In this document: one piece after another, positions 6,856-14,454 of the stretch | Layout of the letters: the number at the start of each line of letters is the position of its first letter | Numbering within the stretch: the stretch's first letter is position 1 | NCBI RefSeq assembly: GCF_947253055.1 | Contig: NZ_CAMXYE010000030.1 | Span: 1 to 15,891 of the forward strand | Direction: 5' to 3' | From: an uncultured Arcanobacterium sp. | GTDB lineage: Bacteria; Actinomycetota; Actinomycetes; Actinomycetales; Actinomycetaceae | DNA length: 15,891 bases | Notes under the pieces: generated by a model | Databases searched by the model: none | What the model saw: only the letters and a program-made list of their open reading frames with translations | What the model was told of the DNA's origin: nothing | Program-made: the position numbers and the translations under genes

Positions 6856-6903
6856 AACTGTGATTCTTAACAGTTGTGCTAGAAATAGCTCACACTAGAA
6901 ATA
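6856..6903. promoter_or_regulatory. Repeat-rich region between whiB1 and ligA with CRP-like half-sites
   Basis: Three elements lie within 48 bases. AACTGT-N8-ACAGTT (6856-6875) is a perfect 6-bp inverted repeat. CTAGAAATA occurs twice (6879-6887 and 6895-6903) with a 16-base period. TGTGA (6859-6863) and TCACA (6890-6894) are each perfect halves of the CRP/FNR consensus, but neither has a good partner half at the standard spacing. A weak plus-strand promoter, TTGTGC (6874-6879) and TAGAAA (6896-6901) with a 16-base spacer, could serve ligA. Mycobacterial whiB1 is controlled by a cAMP receptor protein, so a regulatory role is plausible but unproven. Confidence 0.4.
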
Positions 6904-6961
6904 ATTGGGTGATTTTTCTGCCGCCTACCCATAGGTAAATCTTTTCGCAATAATAGGAACT

Positions 6962-9481
6962 GTGAAAGAAAATCTGGATTTCGCGGCGGCGCAGCGACGG
7001 TGGCAAGAATTAGCTCCTCTGCTGGAGCACGCCCAAGCGGCATACCATCTAACGGGAGAGCCGATTATGGTGGATGCAAAATATGATTCACTCATGTACG
7101 AGATGCGGCATCTGGAAGACAAATTTCCGCAGCTCTGGTCGGTAAATTCTCCTACTATGCGAGTTGGGGCGAAGCCAACTGGGCCGGAGAGCATTCCGCG
7201 GAAGCACCGAATGCAGATGTATTCTTTACAAGATGTATTTTCCCGTGCGGAGCTGCGGACCCGCTTAGAGAGCTTAGAAAAAGAAATACCTGGCCGCCCC
7301 GAGTTTACTTTAGAAGTAAAGATAGATGGTTTGGCGCTAAATCTTACCTATGAAAAAGGAATACTCACCACTGCTGCCACGCGCGGAGATGGAGTGACCG
7401 GGGAAGACGTGACGCAGAATGCTTTAGCTATTTCCGCTATTCCGCATCGCCTGCGGGGAGAAGTGCCAGATATTCTGGAAGTGCGGGGCGAAGTATTTTT
7501 TCCGGTAGCTGCTTTTAATGAGTTTAATGCACGAGTAGCACAGCGCAATCAGCTTATTGACGAGCGCAATCAGCAAATAAAAGCTGAAAATGAGCGGATA
7601 AAGCGGGAAAATAAAAAAATTGCGCAGCAGAATGAATTATTGCCGGAAAAAGATCGCTTACCACTTTTGGCCATAAAGCGGCGGGAGGCAAAATTAAAAA
7701 CTTTCGTAAATCCGCGTAACGCTGCCTCTGGGTCACTGCGGCAGGAAGATACCACTGGTTTTGCTTTACGCTCTTTAGATTTTATTGCCCATGGCATCGG
7801 GGCAGTGGTAGGGCCGCCTCCGGAAATAGAGAAATACCTGCAGAAACAGAGCAGTATTTATGAGTTATTTTCCAAGTGGGGGCTGCCTACTTCTTCCGAA
7901 ACTGTGTTGGCGCATTCTGAAGCAGAGATTGAGCGCTATTTAGATAAATACGCACAGGCGCGAAATTCTTTACGCCATGAATTTGACGGCGTAGTTATTA
8001 AAGTAAATAGCTACGCACAGCAGCAAAAAATTGGATTTACCAGCCGGGTGCCGCGTTGGGCCCTAGCCTACAAATTCCCTCCTATGGAGGTGGAAACTCG
8101 TCTACTTGATATTCAAGTGCAGGTAGGGAGAACCGGGCGCGTCACTCCTTATGCAATTATGACGCCGGTAATGGTAGATGGCTCGACTGTAGCGCAAGCA
8201 ACTTTGCATAATCCGCAAGAGGTAGCGCGCAAAGGGATATTAATTGGCGATACGGTAATCGTGCGGAAAGCTGGAGATATAATTCCGGAAATAATAGGGC
8301 CAATTTTGGCCGAGCGCGACGGTACAGAAAAAGCTTTTATTATGCCAGATACGTGCCCCGCTTGCGGTGCGTCGGTGCGGCCAGCGAAAGCGGGAGATGT
8401 AGATCTGCGCTGTGAAAATACGCGTTCTTGCCCCGCGCAGCTTACGCAGCGGATAGCTCATATTGGCGGGCGGGGAGCGCTCGATATTGAAGGTTTGGGA
8501 GAAAAGACGGCGCTTTGGATAGCTGATCCGGATAGGTACCGGCGCGATGCGTTAGTTGCGCTAGCAACCGGGCATAAAATCTTCCTCGAAACTTCTCGAG
8601 CAGATAGTAGCTATTTGCAATTTTCTGCTGCAGAGCTACAGGAGTTGGGGATTATCGATAAAAGAGGAGTATTTAAATATCCGGAAGAGATAATTCCGCC
8701 CGCACTTATTTCCCAGTTAGGATTGCCGGAGCCGCAGCAACCAGTGCTTGATTCCGAAGCGGAGCTTTTTGCTCTTAACGCCGAAAAAGTGAAAGAAGTG
8801 CGAATCTGGCAAGAGTTGCGGATAAATGGCGAGCCGAGTGGAGATTACCTCTATGCGCGTGCTGCCTGGATAAGCGACGCTAAGGAGGGTCAAGCGGCGC
8901 TACATCCCACTAAGAATACGGAGAAATTATTCGGCGAATTAGAGAAAGCTAAAAGTAAAGAGTTCTGGCGCAAACTAGTGGCACTTAATATTCGCCACGT
9001 CGGGCCGGTAGCCGCGCGGGCTCTCGCGAGCCGTTTCGGTTCTTTAGACGCTATTAAAGAAGCCGATATTGCGGAAGTGGCCGAAGTAGAAGGAGTCGGA
9101 GAAATAATTGCTTCTTCGTTAAAAGAGTGGCTAGAAGTGGATTGGCATCAAAATATAGTGCAACAGTGGGAAGCGGCGGGCGTAGTATTTGCGGATAAGG
9201 CGGAGACTGCAGAATCTGCTAGCGATGCTCCCGGCATTTTATCTGGAATGACGGTGGTGGCCACCGGATCTCTAGAGCATTTCACTCGGCAAGGGGTACA
9301 GGAAGAGATTCGGCGGCGCGGTGGAAAAGCTGCTTCCTCGGTATCAAAAAACACTACTTTTGTAGTGGCCGGGGCTAAAGCAGGTAGTAAAGCCCAAAAA
9401 GCGGCAGATCTCGGAATCCCGATTCTGAGCGAAGCGGAATTTTTAGAATTTTTACAGGGCGCACGCGGCCTCATCGAGTAG
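6962..9481 (+). CDS. ligA: NAD-dependent DNA ligase
   Basis: LigA seals nicks in duplex DNA during replication and repair, using NAD+ as AMP donor. The order is complete: Ia domain (about 5-60), adenylation domain with active-site Lys120 in the KIDG motif, HEFDGVVIK motif (339-347), OB-fold with YKFPPMEVETRL and QVGRTGRVTP (370-395), a zinc finger with Cys465, Cys468, Cys484 and Cys490, helix-hairpin-helix region with ALNIRHVGPVAARALA (674-689), and a BRCT domain (about 757-839). At 839 residues it is about 150 longer than E. coli or mycobacterial LigA, owing to a charged coiled-coil-like insert at about 193-246 and a larger insert at about 520-652. The GTG at 6962 has AGGA four bases upstream; an AATAAT box eight bases upstream leaves a leaderless start possible. 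Confidence 0.97.
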   Translation: MKENLDFAAAQRRWQELAPLLEHAQAAYHLTGEPIMVDAKYDSLMYEMRHLEDKFPQLWSVNSPTMRVGAKPTGPESIPRKHRMQMYSLQDVFSRAELRTRLESLEKEIPGRPEFTLEVKIDGLALNLTYEKGILTTAATRGDGVTGEDVTQNALAISAIPHRLRGEVPDILEVRGEVFFPVAAFNEFNARVAQRNQLIDERNQQIKAENERIKRENKKIAQQNELLPEKDRLPLLAIKRREAKLKTFVNPRNAASGSLRQEDTTGFALRSLDFIAHGIGAVVGPPPEIEKYLQKQSSIYELFSKWGLPTSSETVLAHSEAEIERYLDKYAQARNSLRHEFDGVVIKVNSYAQQQKIGFTSRVPRWALAYKFPPMEVETRLLDIQVQVGRTGRVTPYAIMTPVMVDGSTVAQATLHNPQEVARKGILIGDTVIVRKAGDIIPEIIGPILAERDGTEKAFIMPDTCPACGASVRPAKAGDVDLRCENTRSCPAQLTQRIAHIGGRGALDIEGLGEKTALWIADPDRYRRDALVALATGHKIFLETSRADSSYLQFSAAELQELGIIDKRGVFKYPEEIIPPALISQLGLPEPQQPVLDSEAELFALNAEKVKEVRIWQELRINGEPSGDYLYARAAWISDAKEGQAALHPTKNTEKLFGELEKAKSKEFWRKLVALNIRHVGPVAARALASRFGSLDAIKEADIAEVAEVEGVGEIIASSLKEWLEVDWHQNIVQQWEAAGVVFADKAETAESASDAPGILSGMTVVATGSLEHFTRQGVQEEIRRRGGKAASSVSKNTTFVVAGAKAGSKAQKAADLGIPILSEAEFLEFLQGARGLIE

Positions 9482-9561
9482 ATGCGACTGCGCCAAGGAG
9501 CTGTTGCCACATTAGGGAGAGTGGCTGAATCAGTCAAGAGAATTAGTTAGTAGGCATATTT

Positions 9562-9583
9562 GCTAGTTGGTAGTTTTACTAGC
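9562..9583. terminator. Weak hairpin between convergent ligA and cls
   Basis: GCTAGT and ACTAGC flank a ten-base loop containing TTTT. The stem is short and no long T tract follows on either strand. Its position in the 119-base gap between two convergent genes is the main reason to list it. Confidence 0.25.
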
Positions 9584-9600
9584 TTGCCTTTGCGCGTGCC

Positions 9601-10860
9601 TTAGAGAAGTGGACCTAAGGGGCGGAGTACCCGTTCTGCTAGCCGTGCCCAATTAGAGCGCTCTTCCCAAATCTCTTGGGTTAATTCTGAAGCATTAGTC
9701 AAATCGCGTCGGAAGATTTCTTCCATAGCTGCGGCCATATCGGATGAAAATATATTCATATTTATTTCAAAATTACCGGCCATCGAAAGGCGGTCGATAT
9801 TAGTGGTACCCACGGTAGACCAGATTCCGTCTGCCGTCATTGTCTTAGCGTGAATCATGGCGTCGTGATAAAGGAAGATACGCACTCCATGTTCCAGGAG
9901 TTCGCTATAGTGCGGTTTGCCTACCCAGTCTGCCACAATATGGTTGGAGTACTCCGGAATCAGAATTCTCACATCTACTCCGCGCTGCGCAGCCTGAATT
10001 AAAGCCATACGAAGGCCTTGATCAGGAATAAAATATCCCATCGTTATCCATACGCGTTTGGCGGCGCGATCAATCGACTCTAAATAGGAGGCCCGCACCG
10101 GATGCGAATTAAAGGCAGGAGTATTCACAATCGCCCGTAAATCTGGGTTCCAATCAGGGCTATTGCGGTCAAGTAGCGGAGTTTGCTTTTCACTATGGTA
10201 GAGATTCCACATATCCACAAAAGCGTTTTCCAGCTCCCACACCTGGGGGCCGGTGATCTTTATATGCGTATCTCGCCAGTGTTGGGCATAAAGTTTACCG
10301 ATATTATATCCGCCTACATAGCCGACCTTGCCGTCTGCCGTCAAAATTTTGCGATGGTCGCGCCCTTTTTGGCGTGCCTGCCCGGTCAAAATTCCGGGGC
10401 GGATAAGTGGAAAGTTAATTACTTGTATGCAAGGGTGCGGCGGATAGGTGGTAATAGTAGGTGGCTGATTTAGATTTCCCCAAGAATCTTGAATAATAAA
10501 TACTTTCACTCCGCGTTCCGCAGCGCGAATCAGCGCCTCCCGAAAAGCAAAACCGACCGGATCGGCCTTAATAATAAAGGTTTCAAAATATATGTACTCT
10601 TGGGCGCTCTCAATAGTTTCCAACATAGAATCGTACAGGCGCATCCCGTCGGTATAGATAGTCACTTGGCAATCTGAAATTTGTACCTCTAACGGGGGGC
10701 TCGCCGGGAATTTTCCACTCTGTGGGTTGCGCCGTTTCCGGTGCTCATCTACGGCGGTGACGGCAGCAATTGCAGTAAGTTGTGCTCCGAAAGTACCGAG
10801 AGCTCCATATTTAATTACTGATTTTAGAGTCTTTTTTCCGATTCTGCGCCTCGCATTCAT
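9601..10860 (-). CDS. Phospholipase D superfamily protein, probable cardiolipin synthase
   Basis: A 419-residue protein with two HKD catalytic motifs: His169-Lys171-Asp176 in GRDHRKILTAD followed by GYVGGYNIG, and His337-Lys339-Asp344 in HAKTMTAD followed by STVGTTNID. Two such motifs make one active site in cardiolipin synthases, which join phosphatidyl groups at the membrane. The PYNR-like segments and GYFIPD (275-280) are typical of the Cls branch rather than nucleases. The N-terminus has a basic stretch and one hydrophobic segment (about 17-37), a likely single membrane anchor. E. coli ClsA has two such segments. An upstream in-frame ATG at 10941 exists, but it would overlap the gatC promoter; the ATG at 10860 follows a TAAAAT box by eight bases. 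It lies on the opposite strand between ligA and gatC. Most actinobacterial cardiolipin synthases of the CDP-DAG type are unrelated, so substrate is inferred. Confidence 0.82.
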   Translation of the reverse strand: MNARRRIGKKTLKSVIKYGALGTFGAQLTAIAAVTAVDEHRKRRNPQSGKFPASPPLEVQISDCQVTIYTDGMRLYDSMLETIESAQEYIYFETFIIKADPVGFAFREALIRAAERGVKVFIIQDSWGNLNQPPTITTYPPHPCIQVINFPLIRPGILTGQARQKGRDHRKILTADGKVGYVGGYNIGKLYAQHWRDTHIKITGPQVWELENAFVDMWNLYHSEKQTPLLDRNSPDWNPDLRAIVNTPAFNSHPVRASYLESIDRAAKRVWITMGYFIPDQGLRMALIQAAQRGVDVRILIPEYSNHIVADWVGKPHYSELLEHGVRIFLYHDAMIHAKTMTADGIWSTVGTTNIDRLSMAGNFEINMNIFSSDMAAAMEEIFRRDLTNASELTQEIWEERSNWARLAERVLRPLGPLL

Positions 10861-10867
10861 AGTTACT

Positions 10868-10873
10868 ATTTTA
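10868..10873 (-). promoter_or_regulatory. -10 hexamer for the cls-like gene
   Basis: On the minus strand TAAAAT ends eight bases before the ATG at 10860. The start has no ribosome binding site upstream, so a leaderless or nearly leaderless transcript is likely. TTTGTG at a 16-base spacing is a weak -35. The region toward gatC (10874-10963) holds the divergent gatC promoter. Confidence 0.4.
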
Positions 10874-10951
10874 ATCAAAAAGTTTTTTTCACAAAGTGCT
10901 GGTAAAAGTGAGTAATTATCCACCCGTTCGCATTGCGCCAAATTTAGGCAC

Positions 10952-10957
10952 TACAAT
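10952..10957 (+). promoter_or_regulatory. -10 hexamer for the gatCAB operon
   Basis: TACAAT (five of six consensus bases) ends seven bases before the ATG at 10964, so the operon transcript probably begins at or next to the start codon. TTGCGC at 10933-10938 is only 13 bases away, too close to be a standard -35. Confidence 0.5.
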
Positions 10958-10963
10958 AAAGGT

Positions 10964-11260
10964 ATGTCGACATTTTCTAGAGAAGAGGTAGTCCGAGTGG
11001 CTGACCTCGCGCGTATTTCTTTAACAGAAGCGGAAGTAGATCAGTTTACGGCAGAACTAGCCGTGATAGCTGATGCTATGGCAAAAGTATCCGAAGTGGC
11101 TGCCCCCGATATTCCCGCTACTTCTCACCCTATTCCTCTCACCAATGTGTGGCGAGAAGATGAAATAGGAGAAGGAATAAATCTGCCGGAAGTTTTGGAG
11201 ATGGCTCCAGCGGTAGAAGACGGAAAGTTTGCCGTGCCGCAGATTTTGGGAGAGGAATAG
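10964..11260 (+). CDS. gatC: Aspartyl/glutamyl-tRNA amidotransferase subunit C
   Basis: GatC is the small subunit that wraps around and stabilises GatA in the tRNA-dependent amidotransferase GatCAB. The 98-residue length is normal for the family. The N-terminal pattern S-x-E-E-V-x-x-V-A-D-L-A-R-I-x-L-T-E-x-E, the middle P-T-S-H-P-I-P-L-T-N-V-W-R-E-D-like block, and the C-terminal end F-A-V-P-Q-I-L are all typical. It leads the operon, with gatA starting three bases after its stop. The start is supported by the TACAAT box upstream; AAAGG just three bases away is unlikely to act as a ribosome binding site. Confidence 0.96.
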   Translation: MSTFSREEVVRVADLARISLTEAEVDQFTAELAVIADAMAKVSEVAAPDIPATSHPIPLTNVWREDEIGEGINLPEVLEMAPAVEDGKFAVPQILGEE

Positions 11261-11263
11261 CAG

Positions 11264-12760
11264 ATGGAGATAGTGAAAAAAACCGCGCGGGAATTAGCTG
11301 AACTTATCCGCGCTGGAGAGCTGAGCTCTGTAGAAGTTACGCAAGCATTCTTAGCACGTATAGAGAAATTAGATACCCAGTTGCACGCTTTTCTCTTTGT
11401 AGATAAAGAGGGCGCGCTCGCGGCGGCAAAAGCAGTAGATGCCGATTTAGCGGCGGGGAAAGAGCTGCCGCCTTATGCGGGAGTGCCGATTGCGATAAAA
11501 GATAATATCTGCCAGCGGGGAATCCCCACCACTTGTGGTTCTGCCATGTTGGAAGGGTGGAAGGCTCCTTATGATGCCACCGTAGTGCGCAATATTAAAG
11601 CTGCACGTCTCCCCATTCTCGGGCATACTAATATGGATGAATTCGCGATGGGGTCTTCTACCGAGCATTCTGCTTTCGGCCCTACTCGCAACCCGTGGGA
11701 TCTGAACCGTATTCCCGGTGGTTCTGGCGGTGGAAGTGCAGCAGCAGTAGCTGCGTATTTAGCTCCCTGGGCGCTAGGTTCCGATACTGGCGGTTCAATT
11801 CGCCAGCCCGGGGCAGTTACTGGGACGGTCGGAGCTAAACCGACCTATGGAGCTATCTCGCGTTATGGCTTAATTGCGATGGCTTCTTCTTTAGATCAAA
11901 TCGGCCCCGTGGCGCGTACGGTAGAAGATGCGGCAATTCTGCAAACTCTCGTAGGCGGTCATGATCCGCTTGATTCCACTTCGCTTCCGGATACGGATGT
12001 GGATTTACCAGCCGCTGCCCAGAAAGGTAAGCCGGCGGATTTACATGGATGCAAGATTGGCATAGTTAAAGAAACTTTAGCTGCCGGCTATGGAGAAGGT
12101 GTACTGGAGGTATTCTCCAATACTTTAGATTCTCTGCGGGAGCGGGGAGCAGAAATCGTGGAGATTTCCTGCCCCTCTTTTGAATACGCTTTAGCGGCTT
12201 ACTACTTGATTATGCCGGCGGAAGCCTCTTCTAATTTGGCGCGTTTCGATGGAGTGCGTTACGGCAACCGGGTAGAGCCAACGAGTGGTCCAGTGACGGC
12301 AGAAACGATGATGCGGGCTACGCGCGAAGCAAAATTCGGGGTAGAAGTAAAACGGCGCATTATTCTCGGCACGCATGTGCTTTCCGCTGGTTTCTACGAT
12401 TCTTACTACGGTTCGGCGCAAAAAGTGCGTACCTTGGTGCAGCGCGATTTGGCAGCAGCTTTTTCAAAAGTTGCGGTGTTGATGTCGCCTACTGCGCCCA
12501 CCGTCGCTTTCCGCTTCGGTGAAAATATCAACGATCCGATGAAGATGTACTTAAACGATATGACTACCATTCCGGCTAATTTGGCAGGGGTTCCTGCTAT
12601 GACTATTCCAGCTGGCTTGGTGGACGGTTTGCCGGTAGGAGTGCAAGTGATGGCACCAGCCCACGCAGATGCCTCCATGTATGAGTATGCGGCAGCGGTA
12701 GAGGCGCTTGCGCCGACCGCAGCGAGTGAATGCCCGGTAGCTATGGGAGAGGAAAAGTAA
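11264..12760 (+). CDS. gatA: Glutamyl-tRNA(Gln) amidotransferase subunit A
   Basis: GatA is the amidase subunit that releases ammonia from glutamine for conversion of misacylated Glu-tRNA(Gln) or Asp-tRNA(Asn) to the correct aminoacyl-tRNA. The 498-residue protein carries the amidase-signature catalytic triad Lys79 (PIAIKDN), cis-Ser154 (PGGSGGGSAAAVAA) and Ser178 (GSDTGGSIRQPG), at the same numbers as in Staphylococcus aureus GatA. Downstream blocks such as GPTRNPWDLNRIPGGS and the C-terminal AMTIPAGLVDGLPVGVQVMAP are typical of the family. GAGG lies about nine bases upstream of the ATG at 11264, overlapping the gatC end. It is the second gene of a three-gene operon and abuts gatB directly. 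No unusual residue was noticed. Confidence 0.97.
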   Translation: MEIVKKTARELAELIRAGELSSVEVTQAFLARIEKLDTQLHAFLFVDKEGALAAAKAVDADLAAGKELPPYAGVPIAIKDNICQRGIPTTCGSAMLEGWKAPYDATVVRNIKAARLPILGHTNMDEFAMGSSTEHSAFGPTRNPWDLNRIPGGSGGGSAAAVAAYLAPWALGSDTGGSIRQPGAVTGTVGAKPTYGAISRYGLIAMASSLDQIGPVARTVEDAAILQTLVGGHDPLDSTSLPDTDVDLPAAAQKGKPADLHGCKIGIVKETLAAGYGEGVLEVFSNTLDSLRERGAEIVEISCPSFEYALAAYYLIMPAEASSNLARFDGVRYGNRVEPTSGPVTAETMMRATREAKFGVEVKRRIILGTHVLSAGFYDSYYGSAQKVRTLVQRDLAAAFSKVAVLMSPTAPTVAFRFGENINDPMKMYLNDMTTIPANLAGVPAMTIPAGLVDGLPVGVQVMAPAHADASMYEYAAAVEALAPTAASECPVAMGEEK

Positions 12761-14263
12761 ATGGATGAACTTATGGATTACTCCGAGGTAGTAGCACAGT
12801 TTGATCCGGTGTTGGGTCTGGAAATTCACGTCGAACTTGGTACTAAGACGAAAATGTTTGATAGTGCTCCCAATGCTTTCGGCGGAGAAGCCAATACGCA
12901 TACCACCCCAGTTTCATTGGGTTTACCCGGGGCATTGCCGGTAGTTAATAAAAAGGCGATTGAGTATGCGATTCGGCTCGGTTTGGCACTGAATTGTAAT
13001 ATTGCGGAGAGCTGCCGTTTTGCACGGAAGAATTATTTTTACCCAGATTTGTGTAAGAATTTTCAGACCTCGCAGTCCGATGAGCCCATTGCCTACGACG
13101 GATACTTAGATATCGAGTTAGACGATGGCGATATATTCCGGGTAGAAATTGAAAGAGCGCACGTGGAAGAAGACGCCGGTAAAAATACCCATATCGGTGG
13201 CAGTGGCCGTATTCAGGGAGCTGCCTATTCGCTGGTAGATTACAACCGTGCCGGCGTGCCTTTGGTGGAAATCGTGACACGCCCGATTGAGGGAGCTGGG
13301 GCGCGCGCTCCAGAAGTTGCGGCGAAGTATGTACAGACGGTGCGGGATATTGCGAAAGCCATTGGAGTTTCGCAGGCGCGTATGGAACGCGGTAATGTGC
13401 GGGCGGATGTAAATGTATCTTTACGTCCGGATCCGAATGCTCCTTTAGGTACGCGGACGGAGACGAAAAACGTCAATTCTTTCCGGGCTATTGCCGGTGC
13501 GGTGGAGTACGAGATGCGCCGGCAAGCAGTCATATTGGCACGGGGAGAAAAAGTGCTGCAAGAGACTCGGCACTGGCAAGAAAGTAATTTCACTACGCTC
13601 CCAGGTAGACCGAAATCGGACGCGGAAGATTATCGGTATTTCCCAGAACCAGATTTAGTACCTCTTGCTCCGGCGCGGGAATGGGTAGCCGAAATAAAAG
13701 CTTCCCTGCCAGAATTACCAGCCGTTAAACGCCGGCGGTTACGGGAAGAGTGGGGAGTTTCTGCTCTGGAAATGCGCGATATAGTCAATTTAGAGGCCTT
13801 GGATTTAATTGAATCTTCGGTGCAGGCCGGAGCGAGCGCGGAAGGTGCGCGCAAATGGTGGATGGGTGAACTGGCTCGTTATGCAAAAGAGCAGGAAATA
13901 GAGCTGGCGGATGTGCCGGTAACTCCTGAACAGGTGGCGCAGCTAGATGGATTAATTTCTGCTGGCCGGCTCACTGATAAATTGGCGCGCGAAGTACTCG
14001 CCGGAGTACTAGCAGGCGAGGGTGATCCACTAGATGTAGTGAAAGCACGCAATCTGGAAATCGTATCTAATGACGATGAGCTGATGGCGGTGATAAGTGC
14101 CGAATTAGCAAAGAATCCCGATATCGTGGAGAAGATCCAGGGCGGCAAGGTGAAAGCTGCCGGAGCTATAGTTGGCGCAGTTATGCGCGCCACCCATGGA
14201 AAAGCGGATGCGGCAAAAGTGAATGCACTTATCGCAGAAATGGTGGCAAAAGGCCTAAGTTAA
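12761..14263 (+). CDS. gatB: Aspartyl/glutamyl-tRNA amidotransferase subunit B
   Basis: GatB is the kinase and tRNA-binding subunit of GatCAB: it activates the carboxylate of Glu- or Asp-tRNA with ATP and accepts the ammonia channelled from GatA. The 500-residue length is normal. Characteristic blocks are LGLEIHVELGTKTKMF near residue 20-35, RKNYFYPDL, a DEDAGK-like EEDAGKNTH (about 137), YNRAGVPLVEIVTRP, and RYFPEPDLVPL, followed by the C-terminal YqeY-like helical domain ending in GKADAAKVNALIAEMV. The ATG at 12761 abuts the gatA stop and has GAGAGGAAAAG upstream; an internal ATG at codon 5 is an alternative start. Presence of all three subunits suggests the organism makes Gln-tRNA, and perhaps Asn-tRNA, by the indirect route. 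Confidence 0.97.
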   Translation: MDELMDYSEVVAQFDPVLGLEIHVELGTKTKMFDSAPNAFGGEANTHTTPVSLGLPGALPVVNKKAIEYAIRLGLALNCNIAESCRFARKNYFYPDLCKNFQTSQSDEPIAYDGYLDIELDDGDIFRVEIERAHVEEDAGKNTHIGGSGRIQGAAYSLVDYNRAGVPLVEIVTRPIEGAGARAPEVAAKYVQTVRDIAKAIGVSQARMERGNVRADVNVSLRPDPNAPLGTRTETKNVNSFRAIAGAVEYEMRRQAVILARGEKVLQETRHWQESNFTTLPGRPKSDAEDYRYFPEPDLVPLAPAREWVAEIKASLPELPAVKRRRLREEWGVSALEMRDIVNLEALDLIESSVQAGASAEGARKWWMGELARYAKEQEIELADVPVTPEQVAQLDGLISAGRLTDKLAREVLAGVLAGEGDPLDVVKARNLEIVSNDDELMAVISAELAKNPDIVEKIQGGKVKAAGAIVGAVMRATHGKADAAKVNALIAEMVAKGLS

Positions 14264-14285
14264 TAGCCGATAAAATAGTTATTGT

Positions 14286-14319
14286 AGAGGAGCGGGGATT
14301 TAACGATTCTCGCTCCTCT
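14286..14319 (+). terminator. Terminator of the gatCAB operon
   Basis: AGAGGAGCG and CGCTCCTCT pair perfectly over nine bases. G-T wobbles extend the stem by about six more pairs toward a TTAACG loop. CTTATATAAG follows rather than a pure T tract. It begins 22 bases after the gatB stop. Confidence 0.7.
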
Positions 14320-14406
14320 CTTATATAAGGTATAAAAATCAAAAAAATTTTGGCAACATCAGGAAGTCGGTACTGATAGGTGTTAGGAAGGTGCTGCTTA
14401 TATATG

Positions 14407-14436
14407 CTGACAAATAATTTAGTGAGTGTATATAGA
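14407..14436 (+). promoter_or_regulatory. Candidate promoter of the malic enzyme gene
   Basis: CTGACA (14407-14412) and TATAGA (14431-14436) are separated by 18 bases. The predicted start near 14443 leaves a leader of about 12 bases that includes only part of the GGAG ribosome binding site region. The rest of the 190-base gap holds the gatB terminator and AT-rich sequence with no other gene. Confidence 0.4.
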
Positions 14437-14454
14437 TGCCGGAGCTTGGCTTAG

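Noticed and set aside
7554..7700. Insert 1 of LigA as a possible frameshift or foreign insertion
   Set aside because: The frame is continuous, no flanking direct or inverted repeats were seen, and codon use matches the rest of ligA.
9514..9560. Sequence resembling the 5' half of a serine tRNA (GGGAGAGTGGCTGAATCAG)
   Set aside because: No T-arm (GGTTCGAATCC-like), anticodon stem or matching acceptor arm follows within tRNA length.
10861..10941. 27-residue N-terminal extension of the cls-like protein
   Set aside because: It would overlap the intergenic promoter region of gatC, lacks family similarity, and the TAAAAT box lies inside it just before the better ATG.
12945..13593. Long antisense frames opposite gatB
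   Set aside because: They follow the codon pattern of gatB, show no family motifs or ribosome binding sites, and are shadows of a strongly conserved gene.
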